Assembly: GCA_947497145.1 (NCBI GenBank)
Contig: CANMFQ010000002.1
Location: 248,001 to 312,000, forward strand
Direction: 5' to 3'
Source of the DNA: an uncultured Flavobacteriaceae bacterium
Lineage (GTDB): Bacteria; Bacteroidota; Bacteroidia; Flavobacteriales; Flavobacteriaceae
DNA: 64,000 nt
Part shown: positions 8,601 through 16,937 of the stretch, piece after piece
How positions within the stretch are numbered: the first letter of the stretch is position 1
Layout: each line of letters opens with the position of its first letter
Program-made: the position numbers and the translations under genes
Notes under the pieces: model-generated
Told to the model about the DNA's origin: nothing
The model's input: only the letters and a program-made list of their open reading frames with translations
The model's database searches: none

Positions 8601-11600
8601 ACCTAAATCATTGGCATTAACAGGAACTGAAAAATGCTTAGTATTATCGTTGAGGTGAATCAAATGGGTAGCAACAATTTTATGATTTTTTTCAACATAA
8701 ACGGTAACATTCATGTCTTTGGCAGCCGATAGTACCGTTACGTTAACAACATCACCAATGGCATACGTAGACTTGTCAGGTTTAATTTCAAAAAGTTGAT
8801 TGTCAGCTATTTTTTTGTCATTGCTGCCAATTATATCAGTATGAAGTAGGTCTTTCACTTCTTGACCAAATTTATCTTGGGTGACTAGTTCAATACTATA
8901 TTTTCCTGATGGCCAATTTTTTGTATTTCCGAGCTTGATTTTTTTCGATTTTTCAGTATTAAAATCCCCTTGCCATACCAGCGTTTCTTTTTCCCAAGTA
9001 CTAGGGTCGTGCTCACTGTTAAAGGCATCATGTGGGTAAAGCTCTCTAAATTTTGCTTCACTGAAACCAGCATAATCTGGTGCTAACCAAGTTCGGGGAC
9101 GTAGCACTTGGTCTGGGGCTTTTAACTTATATATTTTTATCACGCCTTTCGCAGCTACAAATTGTCCGTTTAAGTTTTTTGTAGTAATGGTAAGGCTATT
9201 TTGGGTGGCGTTTTTATCTATAGGGTTGTCACTTTCTATTGTTGCGGTTAAGGTGTGATAGCCTATGGTAACGGTAGAAGTAGCGCTATGTGTTTCACCA
9301 TTAATATCTGTAACGTCTGCGGTTACTTCATAAGTGAAAGTAGGATTATTCTGTTTGATAGCACTAACATCTGGCAAAGCCTTAAAATTAATTGTATAGT
9401 TTCCATCGGCATCGGTAGTAGTTTCGCCAAAAGTAATTTCTTGTGGTGTAGAACGGTACTGCGGATTGTACCAGTAGTACCATCTGGGGTAAGAAACGAC
9501 TCTTTTTACACGATAGCTTACCTTGGCATCGGTAATGTTACTTCCAGCATAGGCAATTGCTTTTCCGCTAAGTGTAACGATGTCATTTACTTTATACGAC
9601 TCGGTGATAGGGTTAAAAGTAGTTTCAAATTTAGGGCGCTTATATTCTTCCACTGAAAAATTTGTATACCCATTAATAGGCGTTTTCTTTGCGAGTACAT
9701 GCATTGAAAAGATACCTGTAAGACCGTTATTTGGCAGTATATATTCTCCAGCAAATGAACCATAATCATTAGTCGTGAATTCTTGGGTAGTGAGTACTTG
9801 TCCGTTGACATCTTTAAATTGTACGGTAATGGGTGTATGTACTAAAACGGAAGAAATTGTGGTGTTTTTTTTTATCGCAATCCCCTTAAAATATACAGTT
9901 TGTCCAGGACGGTAGATGCCTCTGTCAGTAAATAAAAAGCAAGTGTAACTATCGTTTTCAGGAGTTTGTACGTATTTTTTATTGATGTGAAATCCCTCAA
10001 AATAAGCTGTATCTTCAGCATAGTTAACTACAACGCTTACATTACTCCAGTTTTCATTTTTCAAGGGTATCGTAATGCTTCCCATAGCATCAGTGGTGAA
10101 GTTTTTACGCAACCGACTACCATTGTAATTTTTGGTATAATGAAGCGTCAGATGGGCTTCAGGAATAGGTTTACCGTTATGTCGGTTAATGACCTGAAAA
10201 TGATAATCGGTTTCTGTTTGTGTTTCTAGTAAAGCCATATCTGTAACCTGTACAGGGCTAAATGAAAATGCTTTTTTTTGCGCTCCCTTTGGTGCTGCTA
10301 AAATGATGTATTGCCCATTGCCTAAAGCAGGTATCATAATTTCGGTGCTGTGCGATTGGTAGTCATTTTCATTTTTAAGCATTGATTTCCAAGTTTTGGC
10401 AACACCTAGTTTTTTTATGAAAGTTAGTTTTTTGTCTTGCGGATATAATTTCCCTAAAGTTTTTAATTCTTTTTCTGTTATATGATGGGCGGTAAGTTCA
10501 AGCTCGTCTATATTTTTGTAATTAACCAAAAGGCGGGAAGTGGTGTTTATGGGAAGGTAACGCTCGGTAGTCAGTTGTAAGCTTTGTGCTAGAATTTGAG
10601 ATTTTAAAGCACGGCATTTTTCGGCTCCTATACTAGAGGGGGATTTTTTGATAACAGCCTCGCAAATAGTTAGGGCTTCTTTAGTTTTCCAACGGTGCTC
10701 TTCATTGGTTTTAGGGTTGTAACTATTGCCTTGTTGCTTCAATAATGCCGCAATTTCATAGTGATATAAACTCGCTGCTAAATTGTCTTTAACAACATCT
10801 AGCTCGTTTTGTAAAACCTCTAAAAACCGTTGGTCTTTATGGGCAAAAGTGGCATTTTCATTAATAAAATGTAGTCGTTCAATATTTACAGTTGCATAGG
10901 CATACGGTTTTTTTGAATTTAAATGTAAACGAAGTAATTTTTGATAGATGCAAAGTGCTCTTGCTTGTAAAGAGGTGTCGTCTATTAAGGGGATGTTTAA
11001 GGTAGTAAATGTGTTGCCATCACATAATAATTGAGCATTATTGATTGTAAAGGCATCAGCTGGTCGTGTAATTGTATTCTCGCTGGTTTTGTAAAATTGA
11101 AGGGCGGTATGTGCCAGCAGGTCAAAAAGGGTAGGGCGAATTTCTTCTGATTTCTTTTGTTTATGTAGAATAGCATTGAATTGAGAAACGGCTATCTCTT
11201 GCAATTTCTTTTCGTTTTCTAGTGAAGCTTCAAAGTGGATGGTAATTTCTTTGAAGAGTGTACTTAAATCCCAAGTTCTAAAATCAGTAGCATCTATCTT
11301 TGATGCTGTTTTTGTTCTATTGTAGAATTGATGCCTGTTTTGCTGAAAAAACTGCCAATACAGGTTTGCAAGATAACTTTCAAGGATGTTTTTGGTAGGA
11401 AAATCTGCTTTTTCAATGGCGGTTTTAAAATCAGAAACAACACCAAGTTGGGCATCCTCTTCTAAGGTCATGCTGTACTTTGATTTATATAGCAGGGCTT
11501 TTACCGATTGTGTTGTATTTTTTTCCTTTTTAGCCTTTTCTGAAATAACGGTAACCACTTCTAATGCAGACTTGGTTAATCTATCTTGCTCTAGTTTTTC

Positions 11601-11699
11601 AATTTTGTTCCAAAGCGTGTCATAGGAGTCATTATTTTTCTGCGATTGCGCCATTTGCGAAAATAGGATTATAATGAGGGTAGTTGTGATATATTTCAT
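5610..11699 (-). CDS. Alpha-2-macroglobulin family protein (large, secreted)
   Basis: 2029 residues with an N-terminal signal peptide (MKYITTTLIIILFSQMAQSQ). There is no lipobox Cys, so it is probably periplasmic or exported rather than a lipoprotein. A long alpha-helical N-terminal part (about 1-560) precedes the macroglobulin domains. The conserved MG motif DRGIYRPGQTVYFKG lies at about residues 585-600, followed by repeated Ig-like MG modules. The thioester motif is YECNEQ at about 1483-1488 (CxEQ type), followed by an alpha/alpha-barrel thioester-domain sequence (GAWSWFNGGPDNRYITQHI). Bacterial A2Ms trap attacking proteases and are often coupled to penicillin-binding protein PbpC. No pbpC lies next to it here. 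Length exceeds the usual 1600-1900 residues, owing to the helical extension. Confidence 0.92.
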   Translation of the reverse strand: MKYITTTLIIILFSQMAQSQKNNDSYDTLWNKIEKLEQDRLTKSALEVVTVISEKAKKEKNTTQSVKALLYKSKYSMTLEEDAQLGVVSDFKTAIEKADFPTKNILESYLANLYWQFFQQNRHQFYNRTKTASKIDATDFRTWDLSTLFKEITIHFEASLENEKKLQEIAVSQFNAILHKQKKSEEIRPTLFDLLAHTALQFYKTSENTITRPADAFTINNAQLLCDGNTFTTLNIPLIDDTSLQARALCIYQKLLRLHLNSKKPYAYATVNIERLHFINENATFAHKDQRFLEVLQNELDVVKDNLAASLYHYEIAALLKQQGNSYNPKTNEEHRWKTKEALTICEAVIKKSPSSIGAEKCRALKSQILAQSLQLTTERYLPINTTSRLLVNYKNIDELELTAHHITEKELKTLGKLYPQDKKLTFIKKLGVAKTWKSMLKNENDYQSHSTEIMIPALGNGQYIILAAPKGAQKKAFSFSPVQVTDMALLETQTETDYHFQVINRHNGKPIPEAHLTLHYTKNYNGSRLRKNFTTDAMGSITIPLKNENWSNVSVVVNYAEDTAYFEGFHINKKYVQTPENDSYTCFLFTDRGIYRPGQTVYFKGIAIKKNTTISSVLVHTPITVQFKDVNGQVLTTQEFTTNDYGSFAGEYILPNNGLTGIFSMHVLAKKTPINGYTNFSVEEYKRPKFETTFNPITESYKVNDIVTLSGKAIAYAGSNITDAKVSYRVKRVVSYPRWYYWYNPQYRSTPQEITFGETTTDADGNYTINFKALPDVSAIKQNNPTFTYEVTADVTDINGETHSATSTVTIGYHTLTATIESDNPIDKNATQNSLTITTKNLNGQFVAAKGVIKIYKLKAPDQVLRPRTWLAPDYAGFSEAKFRELYPHDAFNSEHDPSTWEKETLVWQGDFNTEKSKKIKLGNTKNWPSGKYSIELVTQDKFGQEVKDLLHTDIIGSNDKKIADNQLFEIKPDKSTYAIGDVVNVTVLSAAKDMNVTVYVEKNHKIVATHLIHLNDNTKHFSVPVNANDLGGFAISYSYAAFNSFKSGSLNIKVPYPKTDLDIETLIFRDKVQPGTEETWSFKIKGPKGEKVTAELLASMYDASLDTFKEHEWVFNPLTKATYYPSIRTNARASFHTNRFYTYLKNKRYSYSNQQFDTFHWFGLHFGYDRMLYATITKRRNGAVSYYAESIEENEMAISDADDKVDYGYENLASPAIAEQNLFKLEEQSLVEKKTQDASKDIFEGIKIRKNLQETAFFFPQLHTDKQGNVSFSFTTPEALTKWNLQLLAHTKSLESTVTNMQTVTQKELMIIPNAPRFLREGDVIYISSKIANLSDKKLTGSAQLQLMDAVTGKNITKALLQENKTTEATMHFTVDALGNTQVSWRLSIPQELQAVEYKVVAKAGDFSDGEQNLLPVLSNRMLVTETLPMWVRSNQTKTFTLDKLKNTTSTTLKHHKLTLEMTSNPAWYAVQALPYLMEYPYECNEQTFSKYYANTLATHIASSNPNIQEVFKQWANADVLMSNLEKNQELKSLLIQETPWLRDAQSETEQKKRIALLFNLNTMKNKQAIALNKLKQNQKSSGAWSWFNGGPDNRYITQHIIAGLGHLKQLHVVTKTDNEQRNMITKALHYLDNEFIKEYQEMKKHAANLNDDHLSQMQIHYLYMRSFFGDIATSNQVKKISSYYIKQGQKYWTKKGLYAQGMLALTMYRMQDEKTAHKILRALKENSITSAELGMYWKENTSSWYWYQAPIETQALLIEAFSEIHPTAIETIDNLKIWLLKNKQTNQWKTTKATTEAVYALLLQGSDWLSITEAVDVLIGGKKIAPSKLENVRTEAGTGYYKTTWNGEAIEPKMAEVQISKKGAGIAWGALYWQYFEDLDKITAAETPLKLNKKLFLKKNTTTGETLYEINPKTTLNIGDLVRVRIELRADRQMEFVHMKDMRAAGFEPINVISRYKWQDGLGYYEATKDASTNFFFDYLPKGVYVFEYDLRVNNAGTFSNGITTIQSMYAPEFSSHSTGLRVKVN

Positions 11700-12049
11700 C
11701 TTGCTTATAGTATTGTACTGCTAATCGTAAAAGTGATATGCTAGTTTAACGATTAAATAATGATAAAGTTATGCAACAAATATGCCACCTAAACTATTCT
11801 ACGGCAATAGGTATTTAGTTAAGGCCAGGTTTGGCTTAGTGAAAGGGAGCTTTATGCAGTTTTAATGTCTAATTCTTCAAATAGCTGCTTCAATCTTTAA
11901 TTTTTTCAAGTGTTAATTTATTCGAATTAATTCGTAGTGTTTTTTTGTCAATTTAAAATTACGAGATTTTAAATTAGCGGGAGTATATGTATAATAAATC
12001 TTGGTTCTTTAAATCAATTCCTATCTTTGGACTTTTAATTTTTTAAGAC
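11700..12049. other. Divergent intergenic region between alpha-2-macroglobulin and mpl
   Basis: 350 bp between divergently transcribed genes. It contains the mpl promoter (12001-12029). No gene is visible, and no consensus promoter was found for the alpha-2-macroglobulin gene. Confidence 0.5.
12001..12029 (+). promoter_or_regulatory. Candidate promoter of mpl (Bacteroidota type)
   Basis: TTG at 12001-12003, an 18-nt spacer, and TATCTTTG at 12022-12029, which matches TANNTTTG exactly. The start codon at 12050 implies a very short 5' leader of roughly 10-15 nt. The -33 box is a partial match (CTTG for TTTG). Confidence 0.6.
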
Positions 12050-13408
12050 ATGCAAATTCATTTTATCGCTATTGGCGGAAGTGCCATGCACAATTTAGCC
12101 TTGGCGCTTGAACATAAAGGATATACCGTTACAGGAAGTGATGACGTTATTTTTGAACCGTCAAAAAGCCGGTTAGCTGCTAAGGGGCTTTTGCCAGAAT
12201 CCTTTGGTTGGTTTCCTGAGAAAATTCACGAAAAGTTAGATGCTGTTATTTTAGGCATGCATGCCAAAGCTGATAATCCAGAATTATTGAAAGCTCAGGA
12301 GTTGGGAGTTGCCATATATTCCTATCCCGAGTTTTTATATGAGCAGTCAAAAAATAAAACACGTGTCGTTATAGGAGGTAGCCACGGAAAAACCACCATT
12401 ACATCTATGATTTTGCATGTGCTTAATTATCATGATAAACAAGTAGATTATATGGTAGGCGCGCAGTTAGATGGTTTTGAACGCATGGTACACCTTACTG
12501 AAGAAAATGATTTTATTGTTTTAGAGGGCGATGAATATTTGTCGTCACCTATAGATAGGAGACCAAAGTTTCACTTATATCAACCCAATATTGCTCTCTT
12601 AAGTGGTATTGCTTGGGATCATATAAACGTTTTTCCAACGTTTGAGAATTATGTTTCTCAATTTCAAATTTTTGTGGATAGTATCGTAAAAGGAGGGAGT
12701 ATCACCTATAATGAAGAAGATGTTGAGGTGCAGAAGGTTGTGGAGGCCTCTGAGAATGCCATTCGTAAATTGCCCTATCATACACCCAACTATAAGGTAG
12801 AAGACGGACAAACACTTTTAGAAACTCCCGAAGGTTTTATGCCTATTGAGGTTTTTGGAAAACATAATTTGAGTAACCTTGCTGGTGCCAAATGGATATG
12901 CCAAAACATGGGGGTAGATGAAGACGATTTTTATGAAGCCATTGCAACCTTTAAAGGAGCTTCAAAACGTTTAGAAAAAATTGCAGAAAGTAAAACTAGC
13001 GTAGTTTACAAAGATTTTGCACATTCGCCTAGTAAGGTTGCAGCAACTACAAGAGCGGTAAAAGAACAATATCCACAACGAAAATTAATCGCTTATTTAG
13101 AACTTCATACCTACAGTAGTTTTAATCCAGAGTTTTTAAAAGAATATAAGGGCGCTTTGGATGCAGCTGATGTTGCAGTGGTTTTTTATCTGCCTGAATC
13201 GGTTGCTATTAAGAAATTAGCAGCTGTAAGTGCTACCCAAATTGCCGATGCATTTCAGCGTAGTGACCTTGAAATTCATACCAATGCAGATGCTTTTAAA
13301 CAGTATGTTTTTGAACAAGATTATGATAACTCGGTACTTCTATTTATGAGCTCTGGAAACTATGGGGGCTTAGATTTAGAAACGTTGAAGTTAAAAATTG
13401 AAGGGTAA
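12050..13408 (+). CDS. mpl: UDP-N-acetylmuramate:L-Ala-gamma-D-Glu-meso-DAP ligase family protein
   Basis: A Mur-ligase family enzyme of 452 residues. Mpl re-attaches the murein tripeptide released during cell-wall turnover to UDP-MurNAc, feeding recycled peptide back into peptidoglycan synthesis in the cytoplasm. The Rossmann-like N-terminus (IHFIAIGGSAMHNLA) and the P-loop GGSHGKTTITSM (about 107-118) are typical. LEGDEYLSS, WDHINVFPTFENY and GKHNLSNLAGAKW are the central and C-terminal domain signatures. DFAHSPSKVAATT is the C-terminal motif that in Mpl replaces the DYAHHP of MurC. It sits alone behind its own promoter. MurC itself is less likely because of the initial GGSAMHNLA and the PSK context. 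Confidence 0.88.
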   Translation: MQIHFIAIGGSAMHNLALALEHKGYTVTGSDDVIFEPSKSRLAAKGLLPESFGWFPEKIHEKLDAVILGMHAKADNPELLKAQELGVAIYSYPEFLYEQSKNKTRVVIGGSHGKTTITSMILHVLNYHDKQVDYMVGAQLDGFERMVHLTEENDFIVLEGDEYLSSPIDRRPKFHLYQPNIALLSGIAWDHINVFPTFENYVSQFQIFVDSIVKGGSITYNEEDVEVQKVVEASENAIRKLPYHTPNYKVEDGQTLLETPEGFMPIEVFGKHNLSNLAGAKWICQNMGVDEDDFYEAIATFKGASKRLEKIAESKTSVVYKDFAHSPSKVAATTRAVKEQYPQRKLIAYLELHTYSSFNPEFLKEYKGALDAADVAVVFYLPESVAIKKLAAVSATQIADAFQRSDLEIHTNADAFKQYVFEQDYDNSVLLFMSSGNYGGLDLETLKLKIEG

Positions 13409-13603
13409 CTTGCCACATAGCATATAAAGATACTAGCTTGTATTTAGTTAAGAATTAATACCTATTGTTATGGTGTCAACTGAGCACATCATTGGTTTTG
13501 AGCTGTTGTCGTGGTAAGTACTGGTTACATGACATTACATTTTAATAGGTAATACATCATAAAACATAGTAATCTACGTTGTTACTACAGCTTAATATGA
13601 TGT

Positions 13604-15607
13604 ATGTATATTTCTCCCGTTGATATATTAGGAATATCAGTAGACGAATTGATGAACTTAGATAGTCGAGGTTTAATTCGTTTAGAAAAGAGGTTGAAGA
13701 TACAGAAACTTCAACAGCAAGATGATGCCTATAACCCACAGCAGTATGATGCCTTGTTGGCACAGTTGGCAGATGTTGAGAAAAAGAAATCTATCTTTTT
13801 CGTTGAAAAGCATCCTAATCTCAAAAAGTTTATCAGTACAGGTGAAGATGATGGTGTAAAGACATTTTCGATTGATGAAAATTTATTGAAAGATGCTCCG
13901 CATGTAAATCAGTTTTTAGCGCCTTATTTTGATGCTTATTTTATGCGTTTAGTAAAACGAGATTTTAAAAATCGCAATTATGATGCTTTAATAAGGGCAA
14001 TGAAATACAAGGCCTTGTTTACAAATCAACTTCTTACCACTTACTATGAGTATATAAAAACACAAATTGAAATCATAACCGAGAAAATAGTCGTAGCCAA
14101 AAAAGGACAACTTATTGAATATTGCCCTGAAATTACATACAAAACCTTAGTAGAATTGATGAATACAGTTCCTTTGGGTTTTATTAAGAAAGTAAAATTG
14201 GGCTATGTAAATGCTATGGTTGATTATTACAATAGCACACTCAATAATTACCCTGAGTTTTCAAAGGTAAAGCGGGTTTTTAGCAATTTTCCGTTTATTG
14301 AAATTGGAGATCAAGATTTGATTGCATATTTCAAGCAATTGTCTCAGCACATTACGACAACATCAGTAAAGAGAAGTCCGCAAAGCGAAAGTTCTTCATC
14401 TTCTGGCTGGCAAGTAATCTTTATTGTAATAGGGATTATCATATTTATCGCTCGATTTTCGAGGTTGTTTACAGGGTCAAGTAGCAATAGCTCATCAAGG
14501 CCAACGTCATCGTTTAATTTTCCTGTTCATGCAACTACTTATGATGAGAATAAAACGGCTTTTTATTCTGATTTGATTCGCAAAGCCTCAGGAGATTCCA
14601 TCACAACAGGAAATGAGAGAAAATTACAAACAGGCAGTAATCCGTATCCGCTCCAATTCAAAAATATGAAGCGCAATAATCGATCAAAAACATCAGAAAT
14701 ACTGATCGAAAATAAAAGAGCCAATCCAGTAATAGTATTCATGCAAGCAAATCCTGTGATAAGAGAAAATAAAGCAGTAGCTATTTTGGGTGGCGATTCA
14801 TTACGTATTTCGGGTATCAGTAAAAAAAGTATGCTGGTTTTTTATGCAGGAAAAGCGTTTGTTAACCAGCAAAATGGCATTACTATTGATTCTAAATCAG
14901 GTAACTTTAAAATAAAACCTCCTAAAGGGTATTTTAGATCGGTTTCAGAAAACGAGCTGGCATGGCTAAAGGATAAAAACCTTATTGACAGTGTAGGCAA
15001 CGAACCAAAAATTATCTTAACCGAAGATGAGTTGGTGTTTAATGACATACAAGTACATCAAGAAGCACATGAAATTTTACCATTAGAGCCGGCAGTAGTA
15101 GAAAATACTATTGAATCAGGAAAAAAATGGAATATTTCAAAGAATCATTTTTTTAGTGATTTAGAAAAAGGTGCTACCAAAGGCACGCGTGCAATACCTT
15201 TGGCTAATGGTACAAATCCGTATCCTGTTTTGTTTAAGGATATAAATCACCCAACAATTTCTGGCTATGAGGTCCCTGTTTATAACAATAGTAAGGAGGG
15301 CGTTATTGTGTTTTCCAGAAACGTATTATTAGCACGTGATCAAGCAGTTTTTGTAGCGAGTAAAGATAGTATTCAAATACATTTACATGATGCAAATGAT
15401 ACCTTATACTTTTACAAGGGTAGAGATTTTAGGAAGGTTGAATCGACTTATACAGCAATTAATGCACCGCATGCTTATTTTATGAAATTTTCTAAAGAAA
15501 ATAAAAAACTATTTAAGCACTATTACGCTGTTCAAGAGCTAGGTGACAATCCTCAAATAACACTCAGTGATACCGATGTTATTTTTACCGAAGTTATCTT
15601 GAAGTAA
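13604..15607 (+). CDS. Single-pass membrane protein with two tandem copies of an unknown domain
   Basis: 667 residues, not recognised. Residues 1-265 are mostly helical and charged without a signal peptide (RLEKRLKIQKLQQQDDAY), so probably cytoplasmic. One membrane segment (about 268-290, WQVIFIVIGIIIFIARF) follows, after a Ser-rich stretch. The rest contains a duplicated domain. Copy 1 is about 342-485 (GSNPYPLQFKN ... NPVIVFMQANPVIRENKAVA) and copy 2 about 525-665 (GTNPYPVLFKD ... EGVIVFSRNVLLARDQAVF). Both end in a phrase like PKIILTEDELVFNDI / PQITLSDTDVIFTEV. The duplicated part probably lies in the periplasm. It stands 195 bp downstream of mpl, and the decayed integrase follows. Confidence 0.75.
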   Translation: MYISPVDILGISVDELMNLDSRGLIRLEKRLKIQKLQQQDDAYNPQQYDALLAQLADVEKKKSIFFVEKHPNLKKFISTGEDDGVKTFSIDENLLKDAPHVNQFLAPYFDAYFMRLVKRDFKNRNYDALIRAMKYKALFTNQLLTTYYEYIKTQIEIITEKIVVAKKGQLIEYCPEITYKTLVELMNTVPLGFIKKVKLGYVNAMVDYYNSTLNNYPEFSKVKRVFSNFPFIEIGDQDLIAYFKQLSQHITTTSVKRSPQSESSSSSGWQVIFIVIGIIIFIARFSRLFTGSSSNSSSRPTSSFNFPVHATTYDENKTAFYSDLIRKASGDSITTGNERKLQTGSNPYPLQFKNMKRNNRSKTSEILIENKRANPVIVFMQANPVIRENKAVAILGGDSLRISGISKKSMLVFYAGKAFVNQQNGITIDSKSGNFKIKPPKGYFRSVSENELAWLKDKNLIDSVGNEPKIILTEDELVFNDIQVHQEAHEILPLEPAVVENTIESGKKWNISKNHFFSDLEKGATKGTRAIPLANGTNPYPVLFKDINHPTISGYEVPVYNNSKEGVIVFSRNVLLARDQAVFVASKDSIQIHLHDANDTLYFYKGRDFRKVESTYTAINAPHAYFMKFSKENKKLFKHYYAVQELGDNPQITLSDTDVIFTEVILK

Positions 15608-15730
15608 GCATAATTGCCTATTATATAGTATAATTTTTAATTGTTTATTTTTGTATGTATATTGTTATAAAATAGCTATTTGTGATTATTTTTTATGGCT
15701 TGGTGACAACTTTTTTCCATATTAAGTGAT

Positions 15731-15741
15731 AACAATTTTAG
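15731..15741 (+). repeat. Possible left attachment-site repeat (AACAATTTTAG)
   Basis: An 11-bp sequence just upstream of the integrase relic, found again at 23492-23502 immediately after the last island gene. It is AT-rich and short, so chance is a real alternative. Confidence 0.2.
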
Positions 15742-15776
15742 CAACGCATGATATTAACAAATTATTTTAAAAAATA

Positions 15777-16551
15777 ATGTAGTATACTTTTAAACTTAGT
15801 AAACCTAAATCTACTACTGAAACATTAATTCTCTTTTGCTATTACTTTAATAAAGAAAAGAAAAGTTTTGTTTATTCAACCACAAAGATTATTAATCCAA
15901 GCTATTGGGATTTTAAAAATCGGCGACCAAATAAAACGGGTAGAGATGTATCAATTAATCAAACAATCATTTCAAAGAAGCTTCGTCATTTTGAAGATGG
16001 TTTTCATTTAATTAAATCTAGATCAGAGTTAGGCGAGTTAAAGTTTGATTGTAATACTCTAAAAGAGCATTTCGATAAAGTTTTTGAGAGAGTTGCTAAG
16101 GTGAGTTCTTTTTTTGAAGTTTATGATCAGTTTACTGAAGAGAAAATTAAACTTAAAGAGGAGAAGGATTCTTCAAAATCAGTTTGAGAGATTCCTTTAG
16201 CAAAGTTAGCATTAGATATTTTAATTAAATACGATTATCAATTACCATTACTGACTAATCAGAAACAGAATGAAGCTATTAAGTAAATTTTTAAAAGAAG
16301 CTGGATTTACTAATGAAGTTGAGTTCACTAGAACTAAGGAAGTAGAGCACGAAACATACATTTTGCCCCTTTATAAATGAATGTCAACACATGCATTGAG
16401 AAGAAGTTTTATAATAATTATGCGAAATAAAGGAGTAGCGGATAAAACTATAATGAGTATAAGTGGTCATAAGGATATTAAGACTTTCAATATGTATCAT
16501 CAGGTGAATGATTCTGCTCGGGCTAATGCGGTGAACAGTGTTTTTTGGTGA
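15777..16551 (+). pseudogene. Decayed tyrosine-recombinase (phage-type integrase)
   Basis: The reading frame starting at ATG 15777 has a stop as its second codon (TAG). It then reads as a normal Bacteroidota integrase N-terminus: YTFKLSKPKSTTETLI, SYWDFKNRRP, and an arm-binding/SAM-like region. A TGA at 16185-16187 follows, then in the same frame IPLAKLALDILIKY, which in intact enzymes belongs to the catalytic domain, so the segment with the first catalytic Arg has been deleted. A stop at 16284 and a frameshift lead into KFLKEAGFTNEVEFTR and, after another stop, HALRRSF and SISGHKDIKTFNMYHQ. These hold the second Arg box, the GH motif and the nucleophilic Tyr. At least three stops plus one deletion make it non-functional. 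Confidence 0.88.
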
Positions 16552-16578
16552 TTTTAAAATTATATTTAATTACATATA

Positions 16579-16791
16579 ATGAATGAATTGTCAGATTTTG
16601 TAAAAGCCCGCAGAAAAGCGGTTGGTTTAACCCAAGAAGAGTTCGCGGATAAAGCAGGAGTGGCACTAACTGTAATCCGAAAGATAGAACAAAACAAAAC
16701 AAATTTAAACTTAGATAAAGTTAATCAAGTTTTAAAAGTGTTTGGTCATAAACTTGTGCCTGTAAGTTTAAAAGCATTAGAAGATAATTAG
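16579..16791 (+). CDS. HipB-like XRE-family transcriptional regulator (orphan)
   Basis: 70 residues that are almost entirely a Cro/C1-type helix-turn-helix (RKAVGLTQEEFADKAGVALT, then IRKIEQNK and LDKVNQVLKVFGHKLVPV). The pattern and length match the HipB-like antitoxin/regulator group normally encoded just before a HipA kinase. No HipA-like frame follows. The next gene is the RHS protein 146 bp downstream from 16938. It lies 27 bp after the integrase relic and may be a leftover of the mobile element or a local regulator of the RHS gene. It probably binds DNA as a dimer. Confidence 0.85.
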   Translation: MNELSDFVKARRKAVGLTQEEFADKAGVALTVIRKIEQNKTNLNLDKVNQVLKVFGHKLVPVSLKALEDN

Positions 16792-16937
16792 ATAATAAGC
16801 TAAATGTTTTTCTAAGACTCATAAATAAATATAAAACTTTAATATCAAGAAATAGGTTTTTTTTTACTTATAAGTCGTTGTTTTTTATGGTTTTATAATT
16901 AATTTTAATGCAGGATTCTAACTTTAAGCTAGTTGTG

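Noticed and set aside
8099-10229. Plus- and minus-strand frames inside the alpha-2-macroglobulin gene
   Set aside because: They are shadows of the long gene, with unlikely composition and no start context.
15620-15640. AT-only hairpin after the 667-residue protein as a terminator
   Set aside because: Six A-T pairs and a three-base loop are too weak to call.
16908-16937. Earlier ATG for the RHS protein
   Set aside because: It would place ten charged or polar residues before the signal peptide core; the ATG at 16938 gives a standard Sec signal.
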